Assembly (NCBI GenBank): GCA_949358305.1
Contig: OX442324.1
Coordinates: forward strand, 620,001 to 684,000
From: Strigamia acuminata
Lineage: Eukaryota > Arthropoda > Chilopoda > Geophilomorpha > Linotaeniidae
Length of the DNA stretch: 64,000 bases
Direction: 5' to 3'
The notes under the pieces were generated by a model. That model was not told where the DNA came from, did not search any database, and saw only the letters and a list, made by a program, of their open reading frames with translations. Position numbers and translations under genes: made by a program. The number at the start of each line of letters is the position of its first letter. Positions within the stretch are counted from its first letter, which is position 1. Shown piece after piece: positions 1 through 8,800 of the stretch.

Positions 1-2
1 AT

Positions 3-683
3 CGCACGGAAGTACGTAGAAGTCTCGAATGGAAAAAGAGAGAAACAGATTCGGAAGACACGTATCTGCAATCTTTTATAAGTTATTATTCTGCAAATGC
101 GGGTAATATAGACCGTGTGTTTGGAATCAGATTTGATACTAAAGACTTAAAATTTAAAATAGGAGTCGAAGAAGTTACATTTATCCAGGGTCATATTTCT
201 GTAAGAAATAAAACATATAGATTCGATAAAGAATTAAAGGATTTCCTCTTGAACAAAATTCCAGCATTGGATCCATATCAGAATCAGAAGGCATTAAATA
301 ATTATGCCGACATTCTAATCAAAACTAAAGCATTATTTAGTCGTCATGATCCAGCAACTAATAGGCCAAAATCTTCTAAAGGAGAGAAGTATCTGAAAGT
401 GATTAAACCAATTTGGCAACACTACAAACAATATCAAGCACAATATCTACAATCGGGCAAAGGTGTCACGAAAACGTTTCGGCCGCACAGCTCCGTAGAC
501 TACAAGTATTACAATAACCCGGACGAATTAATAGACAGGCTGCGATTGTTGCATGCATCACGGGATGCTGGAAACCAGTCTCACGACAACGAAATTGTAG
601 AAATACTTACGGAACTAAAAGAGGAAAGAGTCCTCGATAAAACCAAGTTTGAAAACATGCGGAAGAAAATTCTCGCAAATTAA
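3..683 (+). CDS. Conserved Polinton-type protein of unknown function (5' truncated by window edge)
   Basis: The reading frame is open from the first complete codon at 3 to the stop at 681-683, so the gene begins before the window; a GTG at 117 is not needed as a start. About 226 residues are visible. The protein is basic and hydrophilic, with no membrane segment. Two blocks look conserved: a middle block with ALNNYADILIKTKALF and a C-terminal block with YYNNPDELIDRLRLLHASR followed by NEIVEILTELKEE. I recall ORFs with this kind of C-terminus from animal Polintons next to the penton gene, but the function is not known to me. The stop overlaps the AATTAAAAAA motif that precedes the next gene. 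Being an internal gene of a structural cluster, it may be a virion or assembly protein; that is inference. Confidence 0.6.
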   Translation, partial: RTEVRRSLEWKKRETDSEDTYLQSFISYYSANAGNIDRVFGIRFDTKDLKFKIGVEEVTFIQGHISVRNKTYRFDKELKDFLLNKIPALDPYQNQKALNNYADILIKTKALFSRHDPATNRPKSSKGEKYLKVIKPIWQHYKQYQAQYLQSGKGVTKTFRPHSSVDYKYYNNPDELIDRLRLLHASRDAGNQSHDNEIVEILTELKEERVLDKTKFENMRKKILAN

Positions 684-687
684 AAAA
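678..687 (+). promoter_or_regulatory. AATTAAAAAA gene-junction motif 1
   Basis: This ten-base string spans the stop of the first gene and lies 22 bases before the next ATG at 710. The same string recurs at 1471-1480, 1839-1848 and 4177-4186, each at a junction between element genes. Role (promoter or 3'-end signal) is inferred from position only; the region is AT-rich. Confidence 0.35.
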
Positions 688-709
688 AGTAATAATAATC
701 GTGATTACC

Positions 710-1465
710 ATGTTTATCGTACTAAGCAGTACAAAATCGGATTTCCTCACTACTTTTAGCTCACCTTTAATTTTGGGTGACGACGAATACGAATTGGGAT
801 TAGTGAGCCTCGAGACATTTTACACGATGCCAAATATAACCGAGGACAACAACGTGTTCAAATACTACACCATTGAAGTAGACGTGAACGTCCCCGCTCG
901 TATTATAGGTACGCTCAACTACGACATCATCGTTCCCGTGGGTTGTTACGAACTTGCCGACATTATCTCGTACATACATACCGAAATGAAATCCAGAGGA
1001 CACTGGAATATGAAAGACGACGCACCTTTCATTGACATCGTGGCCAATTATAATACTCTGTCCACGACATTAGTAATTAGCAATGCCAGTTACGGGGCCA
1101 ATTTTTCGGAAAATAGAAGTATGGCTAAATTATTCGGTCTCAAAACAAAGAAATACGGTGTAGGTAGAAGCGAATCCATTAATCCGGTGAACATTTTTCA
1201 CATTAACACTATCCTGGTCCATTGTGATCTTATTACCGACTCTTATAAAAACGGGAAGACGGCTCCGATCATATACGCATTTTTTCCTAATGTCCCGCCA
1301 GGCTTCAAAATAGTAGAAATGCCGTATAATATAGTTTACTTGCCGGTGAAAAATCAATCTAAAATACACGAAGTCAGGATCTGGTTGACCGATCAAGACG
1401 ATAAACCACTGAATCTGAGAGGAGAAATTTTTACTACACGTTTACACTTACGAAAAATAAATTAA
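710..1465 (+). CDS. Putative minor capsid protein (penton-base-like, single jelly roll)
   Basis: 251 residues starting at the ATG at 710; a GTG three codons upstream is in frame but unneeded. It opens with MFIVLSSTKSDFLTTFSSPL, has a glycine-poor, beta-rich pattern, a central IIVPVGCYELADIISYIHTE block and ends in LRGEIFTTRLHLRK. The N-terminal pattern (short beta strand, then surface-loop sequence anticipating EYELGLVSLETF) and the YEL.DII.YI block resemble the single jelly-roll penton proteins of Polintons and adintoviruses. It sits between the partial ORF and the small ORF/major capsid gene, as expected of a structural cluster. No signal peptide or transmembrane helix is visible. It should occupy the vertices of an icosahedral capsid. 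Family assignment is from pattern memory, not a search; structural prediction would settle it. Confidence 0.62.
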   Translation: MFIVLSSTKSDFLTTFSSPLILGDDEYELGLVSLETFYTMPNITEDNNVFKYYTIEVDVNVPARIIGTLNYDIIVPVGCYELADIISYIHTEMKSRGHWNMKDDAPFIDIVANYNTLSTTLVISNASYGANFSENRSMAKLFGLKTKKYGVGRSESINPVNIFHINTILVHCDLITDSYKNGKTAPIIYAFFPNVPPGFKIVEMPYNIVYLPVKNQSKIHEVRIWLTDQDDKPLNLRGEIFTTRLHLRKIN

Positions 1466-1470
1466 AGCGT

Positions 1471-1480
1471 AATTAAAAAA
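1471..1480 (+). promoter_or_regulatory. AATTAAAAAA gene-junction motif 2
   Basis: Second copy of the junction motif, six bases after the penton stop codon and two bases before the ATG of the small ORF at 1483. Confidence 0.35.
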
Positions 1481-1482
1481 AC

Positions 1483-1644
1483 ATGCCGTTAATTTTTAAT
1501 AAGAACGTAACGGCAAGTAATACCCCCAGCACCAGCTCCAACACTGCCACTGTCAAGACACCCTCGTCGATTAGAGGTGGAAATATAAAAATTATAAAGT
1601 CTTCGATACGGCCAGATAATCGAGAATATATAAATTCTTTTTAA
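1483..1644 (+). CDS. Small hypothetical protein (53 aa)
   Basis: ATG at 1483, stop at 1642-1644, 53 residues. It is Ser/Thr/Asn-rich in its first half (a TPSTSSNTATVKTPSS stretch) and basic with Ile and Arg in its second half; no Cys, no membrane helix. I do not recognise it. It starts two bases after an AATTAAAAAA motif, the same arrangement as the capsid genes, which is the main reason to list it. Its last codons run into the AT-rich tandem repeat (first unit begins at 1634), so the natural C-terminus may have been altered by repeat growth. It could be a spurious ORF; low coding confidence because of its length. Confidence 0.4.
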   Translation: MPLIFNKNVTASNTPSTSSNTATVKTPSSIRGGNIKIIKSSIRPDNREYINSF

Positions 1645-1844
1645 AAAAATATATATTAAGTAATTAATTAAGTACCGTAATTCTTTTTAAAAAAATATAT
1701 ATTAAGTAATTAATTAAGTAATTCTTTTTAAAAAAAATATATATATTAAGTAATTAATTAAGTAATTCTTTTTTAAAAAAATATATATTAAGTAATTAAT
1801 TAAGTAATTCTTTTTAAAAAAAAATATATATATTAAGTAATTAA
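1634..1844. repeat. AT-rich tandem repeat between penton region and major capsid gene
   Basis: Five units of about 41 to 46 bases, each with ATTCTTTTTAAAAAAATATA followed by TTAAGTAATTAATTAAGTA. Units differ mainly in A-run length and TA count. The array ends eight or so bases before the ATTAAAAAA motif of the major capsid gene. Confidence 0.9.
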
Positions 1845-1848
1845 AAAA
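1839..1848 (+). promoter_or_regulatory. AATTAAAAAA gene-junction motif 3
   Basis: Third copy, at the downstream edge of the AT-rich array and eight bases before the major capsid ATG at 1857. Confidence 0.35.
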
Positions 1849-1856
1849 TAGCGACG

Positions 1857-3176
1857 ATGCAAGTCTCCGAGAATTATTTGGATGTCGAACAACCATTCGT
1901 CGTCGATGAATCTGTTAATGCCTACAACTACCACGAATATTATCCTATTATAGGAACTAATTTAAATAATGTGAATTCCGAAATTCGATTAATCATTCAA
2001 AACGAAGATGTATGGACTCACCCTCATAAAAGTTACGTCTGCATAACAGGAAGATTAGTGAAAGCGGATGGTACAGACCTTATCGCTCAAGCTGATGAAC
2101 AAGACCATATAATAACGTTAGGAAATAACTTTATGCCATTTTTGTTCAGCAACATGAAATATCACATAGGTGATAAATTAATAGACGAAATAAATTATCC
2201 GGGTTATGCTACCACTATTAAGGGCTTACTAACGTACAAACAGCTCCAAAATTCGAGCGGAAATATGGGATGGATAGTAGATCATCACAAGGGCGAAGCA
2301 TCGGATACTCTTAATCCCGCTTTTCTAGAACGTAGAATATTTTACAACATAATGCCAACGCCCAAAGGATCGTTCTCTTTGTTAGTACCGTTAACACATT
2401 TAATGGGATTTTTCGAAGACTATACGAAAATCATATATGGTGCCAAACAAGTTTTGACCTTAATGCGAACTCACGACAACGATGCCATTTTTAAAGCGAT
2501 ACAGTCCGGTCCCGCCCCAAAAGTAAACACCCCCGTTGGAAAAATTATCATCGAACAGTTATATTGGTTGATGCCGCACGTCTTACCGTCCGATATCCAA
2601 AAGAATAGATTACTCACTGCCATAGATAGAGGGATGAACGTTCCATTAGCTTTCCGACATTGGTCGTTCGAAATGACAGACATGCCACAAAGTAAGGAAC
2701 ACGCGTGGAGAGTGGTAACAACCAGCACGTCAGAAAAACCACGTTACATCATCGTGGCTTTACAAACGAATAAAAGAGACGACCAATTAAAAAATCCAGC
2801 CACATTTGATAACTGCAATGTAACGGAAGTTCATGCCTACTTAAATTCGGAACGATATCCTTATCTGGACAGTAACAATGATTTTAAGAAAGCCAATTTC
2901 TGTAAATTCTTAGAAAGTTGCATTCAATTTAGAAAAGACTATTACGGTGCCGACGATTTACCGTTTAATACTTTTGAGTACGGAAATATATACCCGCTCA
3001 TCGTAATAGATTGCACGAAACAAAGCGAAAGAATGAAAACCGGAATAATGGACGTGCAAATAAAAATGAAATTTGCGGAAACCGTTCCTGCCGACACTAA
3101 AGCCTACGCTTTGATAATAAGCGATAGACTAATGACTATGAAATTAGACAAGGGTAAAATCGAAGTATTATATTAG
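1857..3176 (+). CDS. Putative major capsid protein (Polinton/adintovirus type)
   Basis: 439 residues from the ATG at 1857, which follows a short AT leader. No signal peptide or membrane helix; balanced, beta-rich composition typical of capsid proteins. Visible blocks: MQVSENYLDVEQPFVVDES at the start, YYPIIGTNLNN, then ARNVTLR-type beta strands, FMPFLFSNMKYHIGDKLID, and a PLTHLMGFFEDYTKIIYG block around residue 180. Proteins of this kind, often left as hypothetical (the nematode F54H12.2 type), are linked to Polinton elements and are thought to adopt the double jelly-roll fold of hexon-like capsid proteins. At about 440 residues it is shorter than many Polinton capsid proteins (often near 500 to 600). 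Position between penton and pX/protease genes agrees. It would form the pseudo-hexameric capsomers. Family from pattern recognition; fold is inferred. Confidence 0.68.
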   Translation: MQVSENYLDVEQPFVVDESVNAYNYHEYYPIIGTNLNNVNSEIRLIIQNEDVWTHPHKSYVCITGRLVKADGTDLIAQADEQDHIITLGNNFMPFLFSNMKYHIGDKLIDEINYPGYATTIKGLLTYKQLQNSSGNMGWIVDHHKGEASDTLNPAFLERRIFYNIMPTPKGSFSLLVPLTHLMGFFEDYTKIIYGAKQVLTLMRTHDNDAIFKAIQSGPAPKVNTPVGKIIIEQLYWLMPHVLPSDIQKNRLLTAIDRGMNVPLAFRHWSFEMTDMPQSKEHAWRVVTTSTSEKPRYIIVALQTNKRDDQLKNPATFDNCNVTEVHAYLNSERYPYLDSNNDFKKANFCKFLESCIQFRKDYYGADDLPFNTFEYGNIYPLIVIDCTKQSERMKTGIMDVQIKMKFAETVPADTKAYALIISDRLMTMKLDKGKIEVLY

Positions 3177-3229
3177 ATTTTAAAATAATATATACGTATA
3201 TAAAATATATATAAATATACATAATATAT

Positions 3230-3260
<31 letters not shown>

Positions 3261-3353
3261 ATATATATATAATATATATAATATATAATATATAATATAT
3301 ATAAATAAATATATATAAAATAATATATACGTATATAAAAAAAGAAATAAAAA
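3177..3353. repeat. TA-dinucleotide-rich intergenic spacer
   Basis: About 175 bases made almost wholly of TA/ATA runs between the capsid and pX-like genes. It contains two near copies of AAAATAATATATACGTATAT, one at each end. No coding potential; TATA-like strings are everywhere, so no promoter can be singled out. Confidence 0.8.
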
Positions 3354-3821
3354 ATGTATAAGATACATAAAGTGAATCTATCTCCGAATCAACAACGAAA
3401 AATATCCAAGTCTGTCAAAAAAAAGATACCCTTGCATTTAAGATTGAAATACGAACAATTAAACGGCAATCATGGCTTGTCTCTTACGGATAGACAAATA
3501 AACAAGATCAAAAAAGCCGGTTCTAAAAAGAAAGGCATGACTTTGAGTATACCTTCGAATCAAATTAAACAATCTGGCGGATTTTTCCCTTTATTACTTC
3601 CACTATTGGGGGCTTTAGGCGGTCTCGCTGGCGGTGCGGCAGGAATTGCCAAAGCTGTCGATGAGGCAAAAACCAACAAGAGAATGCTCGATGAGACAAA
3701 ACGTCATAATGCAGTTTCAGAAGGTAAAGGAATGCAATTCGCAAAAAAAAAATCGCGGAAACGCAAGTCTGGAAAAGGTTTTTACTTGAAACCTTACGGC
3801 TCACTGGTGACAAAAAAATAA
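3354..3821 (+). CDS. Basic pX/pVI-like minor virion protein with Gly-rich hydrophobic segment
   Basis: 155 residues from the ATG at 3354. Residues 1-60 are strongly basic (KKIPLHLRLKYEQLNGN, KKAGSKKKG). Residues about 76-99 are a hydrophobic, glycine/alanine/leucine-rich stretch (FFPLLLPLLGALGGLAGGAA) preceded by SGG. A basic tail follows with KKKSRKRKSGKGFYL. This layout, a basic DNA-binding protein with an amphipathic or membrane-active Gly-rich helix, resembles adenovirus core/minor proteins (pX, pVI) and matching proteins in adintoviruses and Polintons. An SGG site before the hydrophobic segment could be a protease cleavage site. Its last codons, ACA AAA AAA TAA, form a -1 slippery site and the protease frame is open across it. 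Function as core or endosome-lysis factor is inferred. Confidence 0.6.
   Translation: MYKIHKVNLSPNQQRKISKSVKKKIPLHLRLKYEQLNGNHGLSLTDRQINKIKKAGSKKKGMTLSIPSNQIKQSGGFFPLLLPLLGALGGLAGGAAGIAKAVDEAKTNKRMLDETKRHNAVSEGKGMQFAKKKSRKRKSGKGFYLKPYGSLVTKK
3812..3818 (+). promoter_or_regulatory. Candidate -1 ribosomal frameshift site A_AAA_AAA next to stop codon
   Basis: Seven A residues lie in phase as A AAA AAA directly before the UAA stop (3819-3821) of the pX-like gene. A -1 slip continues at ATA (3818) into the protease frame, which is open from 3728 onward and has no ATG before 3863. No downstream pseudoknot was established by eye. Confidence 0.4.
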
Positions 3822-3835
3822 AACCGCTAGATTCG

Positions 3836-4189
3836 TTGCAGTTGGAGGAACTGGCCAGACGAATGAAAATTTCATTTTTTAGAGGAGTGTTTTCGAGAGA
3901 TACTTTACCCGTCAAACCACGATCGAAAGAATGTGGAATTATTAATTTGAACACGCACCACGAAAGCGGAAGTCATTGGGTGGCATACAGTAAAATTGGA
4001 AATAAGAAGCTGTACTTCGATAGTTTCGGAGACTTGCCACCCCCGTTGGAATTATACGATTATCTGGGAGACAACATAAAATACAATTACAATCAGTATC
4101 AAAATTTTGACGAAATTACTTGCGGCCATTTGTGCTTATATGTTTTAAAAAAATGGAGGAAAGAAGAAAAAAAAATAATTAAAAAATAG
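3836..4189 (+). CDS. Adenain-like cysteine protease (virion maturation protease)
   Basis: About 108 to 117 residues depending on the start. Visible catalytic features: SHWVAY (His), YFDSFG (Asp, about 25 residues on) and CGHLCLYVL near the end (Cys), in the order His-Asp-Cys of adenovirus-type C5/C48 proteases. Upstream, FFRGVFSRDTLP and KECGIINL match the conserved N-terminal half of Polinton proteases. Start unclear: the first ATG is at 3863, yet the LDSLQLEELARRM stretch before it looks conserved and lies in the same open frame, which has no ATG. A non-AUG start (TTG at 3836), or a -1 frameshift from the upstream gene at 3812-3818, would include it. Role: cleaves capsid precursors during maturation. 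The stop (4187-4189) follows junction motif 4. Confidence 0.78.
   Translation: MQLEELARRMKISFFRGVFSRDTLPVKPRSKECGIINLNTHHESGSHWVAYSKIGNKKLYFDSFGDLPPPLELYDYLGDNIKYNYNQYQNFDEITCGHLCLYVLKKWRKEEKKIIKK
4177..4186 (+). promoter_or_regulatory. AATTAAAAAA gene-junction motif 4
   Basis: Fourth copy, overlapping the end of the protease gene; a shorter version (TATTAAAAAAATG) directly abuts the ATG of the fibre-like gene at 4213. Confidence 0.35.
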
Positions 4190-4212
4190 TTTTTTTCCCT
4201 TCTATTAAAAAA

Positions 4213-5853
4213 ATGGTAAGCGTAAATAAACTAGGAGACGATTATCGTCTTAACGCAGTGCATAAATTGGGCAAACGTCAACGTCGAGAAGTAGATGAGG
4301 TTCTCGCAGATCACGTTGGTTACGATGCATTATCCAATCTAGAAAAAAAAATTTTTGACGAGATCACAAAGACTAAAAATGCCCTGAAAGCTGCTTGCGA
4401 TTCTATAATTAACGATTTGAACGCATTAAAACGTACCGTACAAGATCAAGCTACTAAGCTAACGGGGCAAGGCGAAGGAATTGATACGGAGGATATTGAT
4501 AAACTCAAAAATGATATTGCCTATGCTACTATAAAATATGGAACGTTGGAACAAGATTTGATTAAGAAAATTAAAGAATTAGAAGCGAACATTAAGATAT
4601 TAGTAGATAATGCGACTGCTTCCGGTGGTGTAGAAGTTGACGAAAAACAAATAAGCGCATTGGAAATCAAAATCAAAGACTTGATAAATGACGTTAAATC
4701 CGAGTTGGAATCTGCGATCGAAGATTTAAAGACTGGGTTGGAGACGTTGACTAATAGCTTAATCCAGAATAAAACCGATTATGATACAAAAATAAACGAA
4801 GCATTGGATGAAGTAGAAACCAAAATCCAGAACTTAGACGTGGACAAAATCAGAACCAACATCGAGGCATCAAATGACAAGATAAAACAAGCACAGGATG
4901 ATATAAAAAAGTTAGAAAAAAGTGTGGAAAATGAGGTTAAAGCCTTGCAAACCAAAATCAAAGCTTTACCCGCAAAATTTGGTGTTAGTAGCGAAAGTAC
5001 GGAAGACTTAAAAACCAAAATTGAAGCGGCGAAAGCGGAGCTAGACACAGTCAGTACTGCCATTCAAAAAGATCTGGACGAGACTAAACTTAAATTAAAC
5101 GAGTACGTAGACGAAAATTCCGTAAAGTCAGATAAAATGCAAACGAGCGTCAACGAGGTTACCGATAAAATCAAATTAGCCAACGAACAAATAATAACGT
5201 TGCAGGAAAACATGTTGTCCATTTTGACATCCGTTCAAGAAGAAATATCAAAAATTAGCGCAATTCCGAGCGTTGACGAATCAAGTTTTGCTCCCGCTGC
5301 TTTGGCCGGCACTGTCGATACGGTAGAAGCCACGTTAAATTCTAACATCGAAGCGAACAAAACAGAAGTTAATAAGAAATTGACGGAATTAGAAGACAAA
5401 ATATCAAATCTAAATATTCCCGAAGTAGAAGAACAGGCCGATTTAGTGCTAGGGTTCGTACATTCGCAACGGACCGATTGGTTTTTGAAGGTGTCCGAAG
5501 AATGGAAATTATTTGCACATAATGGGGAGTTTTATACTCCTCATTACGGGCATATAACGCGAATAAGTTTATACATGTATGCTACTACAGCAGAATACAC
5601 AGTAATACCTAACGAGTTTGAGTTTATCTTGTCTATTAACGGGCATGGTCGAACGTTCCATATTCCACGTACAGATGTTACAAAAACACCACGTAAAATG
5701 CCGGTATGTTTTAGAACGTACAATTTAGAGAAAAAAGTAGATTTTGATGATAACGATCACATTAGAATATCTACTGTCACCAATTGGAGTCCGGAAATAA
5801 AAGTTTTCGCCCTCGTGTATTGCAGATTCGATCGTAGTAAATGGGACGATTAA
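4213..5853 (+). CDS. Long coiled-coil fibre-like protein with C-terminal globular domain
   Basis: 546 residues from the ATG at 4213, which abuts an A-rich leader. Residues about 50-410 are dominated by heptad-like Leu/Ile spacing with many Lys, Glu, Asp and Asn (for example IKELEANIKILVDNA, IEDLKTGLETLTNSL, ISALEIKIKDLINDV), a long coiled coil broken by short Gly/Pro stretches. Residues about 415-546 have a different, aromatic and beta-rich composition (RTDWFLKVSEEWKLFAHNG, ISLYMYATTAEYTVIP, FALVYCRFDRSKWDD) and look like a globular head. Stalk plus C-terminal knob is the layout of trimeric attachment fibres, so a receptor-binding role is plausible but inferred. I do not recognise the head domain. 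It is the last gene of the + strand cluster and ends 16 bases before the polymerase stop on the other strand. Confidence 0.6.
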   Translation: MVSVNKLGDDYRLNAVHKLGKRQRREVDEVLADHVGYDALSNLEKKIFDEITKTKNALKAACDSIINDLNALKRTVQDQATKLTGQGEGIDTEDIDKLKNDIAYATIKYGTLEQDLIKKIKELEANIKILVDNATASGGVEVDEKQISALEIKIKDLINDVKSELESAIEDLKTGLETLTNSLIQNKTDYDTKINEALDEVETKIQNLDVDKIRTNIEASNDKIKQAQDDIKKLEKSVENEVKALQTKIKALPAKFGVSSESTEDLKTKIEAAKAELDTVSTAIQKDLDETKLKLNEYVDENSVKSDKMQTSVNEVTDKIKLANEQIITLQENMLSILTSVQEEISKISAIPSVDESSFAPAALAGTVDTVEATLNSNIEANKTEVNKKLTELEDKISNLNIPEVEEQADLVLGFVHSQRTDWFLKVSEEWKLFAHNGEFYTPHYGHITRISLYMYATTAEYTVIPNEFEFILSINGHGRTFHIPRTDVTKTPRKMPVCFRTYNLEKKVDFDDNDHIRISTVTNWSPEIKVFALVYCRFDRSKWDD

Positions 5854-5869
5854 ACTAATCATCGTCATA

Positions 5870-8800
5870 TTAATCCTCCGCCAAGCTTACGTATCCATAA
5901 GCCAAAGTATGAATACAATCATCTAATATCACTCGTTTCTTGTCTTTTGCCGACAATGCCAATTTGTCCACCTTGACCGTTGTGAGATCGTGCAGTTTTG
6001 ATTTGATCGTTTCAAATTTCAATCTGTGGGCCTCCCGTTCACCGAACAATATCTTCTTGTACGCCTCCAAGTCCAGCTCTTGCTCCACGACAGCCTTCTT
6101 TATGCCTTTACATCGCATGCTCGTTTTCCCGTTCACGTTATAAGCGTAACATTTGGCTCTTAGCCCTACAAACTCTTCTATCGGATCGCCGGCAGTCTCG
6201 TCTTTGAAGCATCCTATGACACGCCTGTTTCTGCCATCGGGTGGGTGGTAATTAGACAGATCCATCACTTCTGGTATTTCTTCTCTGAAGAACGAGTAGA
6301 CTGACGGAGCTTCTATTTCGTACATCAAACTATCCGTATCCGTCATCAGCAATCTCAGCTTGTCTGAGAATTTTTTTTTCATGACGTTGTAATGAAAGTC
6401 GTAGAGCAAGCATTTAGACAAGTCCAGAATAGTTAAACCGCTGTAAATAGGTTTGTCTAACGTCAATTCCAGCTTTCGGCGTTCAACCAACACCAGTTTT
6501 TCGTTTAAATTTTTTTTTCCTTTGAAACCGACGTGGTTGACGTGAGTATTCAAGTCTTTTGCATTGTTTACCAGATAAAATTGTCTATATTTCCTCACAT
6601 CTTGTAGAGTTTTTCCAAATACGGAATTGTTAGCTAATTTCGCCAATTCCTGCTCAAAATCACTGGTAGCTGACTTCCGTTTCTCAATATTCAATTCGAT
6701 ATACTTGGCCAGCCACGGTTTTTGCTCAAACGTCAGCACTCTTTTTATTTTCATCAACGTCATGCCCAGGGACAAGTACAATTGCAGAGCTCTGTAATGC
6801 AGAATGTAATTACAACGACCTTGCAAATGCGGGATTAATCTGGGAGAAGTGTCATCCCCAGAACGTATCATTTCCGGAGCCAAAGGCAAACAATTGTGGG
6901 ACGAATGCAGTTCTTGCGGATATCCCAAATCCACTTCCAAGATGCATCCCATCGTATCGTTCTCTCCCATTTTTAAAATCCGTTCTTGTGTCCATTCGGC
7001 TACATTATCGTCGAAGGCAAACTTGCCAACTGGTAGCGGTTTGCTCATTGCCCAGGAATACATGGAATTCGCATCCAAATAGACGATGTAACTCTCTGGT
7101 TTCTCGCAATCGTATCCCGATGCCAGAAGAGGATTATTGGCTTTGGCGTAGCGTTGACTGATAGTGGCAACACCGCCTCTTATTCCTTGTTCGACAAACA
7201 TGTACATATCTGGATCAGACAGAAGCTCCAATTTAACTTTGCTGATGAGCAGCGCCGCGTCCCAAGAAAGACTTGGAAACGTGATGTAATGACAGGGGTC
7301 TAGCTTGTAGTGATTTAAACACATTTTTCTGAACTGTTCGAATATATCCGCCAACAACAGAGTGTCGGTCTTCAGATACAAATCGTGATATTCGCCCATG
7401 TTTTTAATTCCGAACGTTTTCCAAACTAACTGGGCATATTGGTATTCGTCGTCGGTTATGTTCTCAAATTCTTCTTTCGGCGGAAGTTTATCTTCTTGAA
7501 ATTTTGACCAACCGGTCATATATCTGTAAGGGTACACTCCTTTTCTCAACAGAAGATCAATTTCCTCGCCTTTAAACTCGCTTCGAAAGACAGCGAACTG
7601 CGACTTCTTCTCTAGATTTTTTGCCAAATTGGATAAACTGCTCGCGAGAAATTGGAAACTATCCATGAATTTTAACGTTACGACCTGTTTTGGATCATCA
7701 CCGGTCTTGATTTTCAACGTGAACGATTTGTATAATTCCGAGTTTTCGGCGATCATCGTCACTTTTTCTGACGCGACGGTCAAATGCGGCAATATTAGAT
7801 GAAAATCATACTTTTTCCCATTATGGAAAATTATAGGCACAGATTTCCGCCAATGGTAGTTGAGGTTACAATTAACGTGTGCGGCCCCACGAAACTTCCC
7901 GGTGAAATGGTTATGATCCAAGACTTTTGTCAAGCCTTTTAATTCTTCCAAGAATTCATCACCGCATAAGTAACACGTTGTTGCATTTCTATAGGCGATC
8001 CATTGAAGCGAAGTCATCGTTTTGGAATTGAATTGTTTATGTTCCAATTCGGAAAATTGCTGAACCACGGCTTTAATTTCCGCACGCAACGATTGCAAAA
8101 AATGATCGACGGCATCCGGACCTCTATACAGCTGTAACGGTCTGGAATAAGCTTCGTTCTCAGTGCACACTACTTTAAACGAATAACCGCACGGCTCGTG
8201 AGAATTAATGATGATCGAATGTAAAGTGGGTTTGCTCTCCGCATCAGGTACTAAGAATGCCTCGAAATCGGCGTAACAAACGTACGGTAAAGGATATTTT
8301 TTTTTCTCACTTTTGAACGTACAGATAGCTCCTTCGTCGGGACATTTAGTGCTGCAGGCTTTATATTTCCCGCAGTATCGTTTATGCCTAACGAGCACTA
8401 TGGCACTGGAAAACCCGTTCATACAGTTCATGCAATAATACCGCTTATGTTTATTGCCGGCGCTCAAGAGTCGCGAGAAATCCCTGATCCACATGTAATG
8501 ATTTTGTTTCTTCAGTAGGTTAATAGTGATAAAGCGGTTCATCAGAATATCTACTTTAATCGGAACAATGCGGGACTTGGGCAGCAACTCGAATACATTA
8601 ATGTTCAAACTTACATTCTGTCTTTCAAACTTAAGCACTTCTTTCGGCCCCACGGGAAAAACTAGCCCTTCGAGATTGAGTTTATTCATAAACTGTTCGT
8701 AATAATCCGCTCTGCAAACATGAACGGGGGCTGGATACAAGGCAGCTAATACAGACCATAAAAAACTTTTTTGATCCGAGTTCTGGACATTTACAACGGC

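Noticed and set aside
800-1396. Reverse-strand ORFs under the penton gene
   Set aside because: They are antisense shadows of the coding frame, with no family features.
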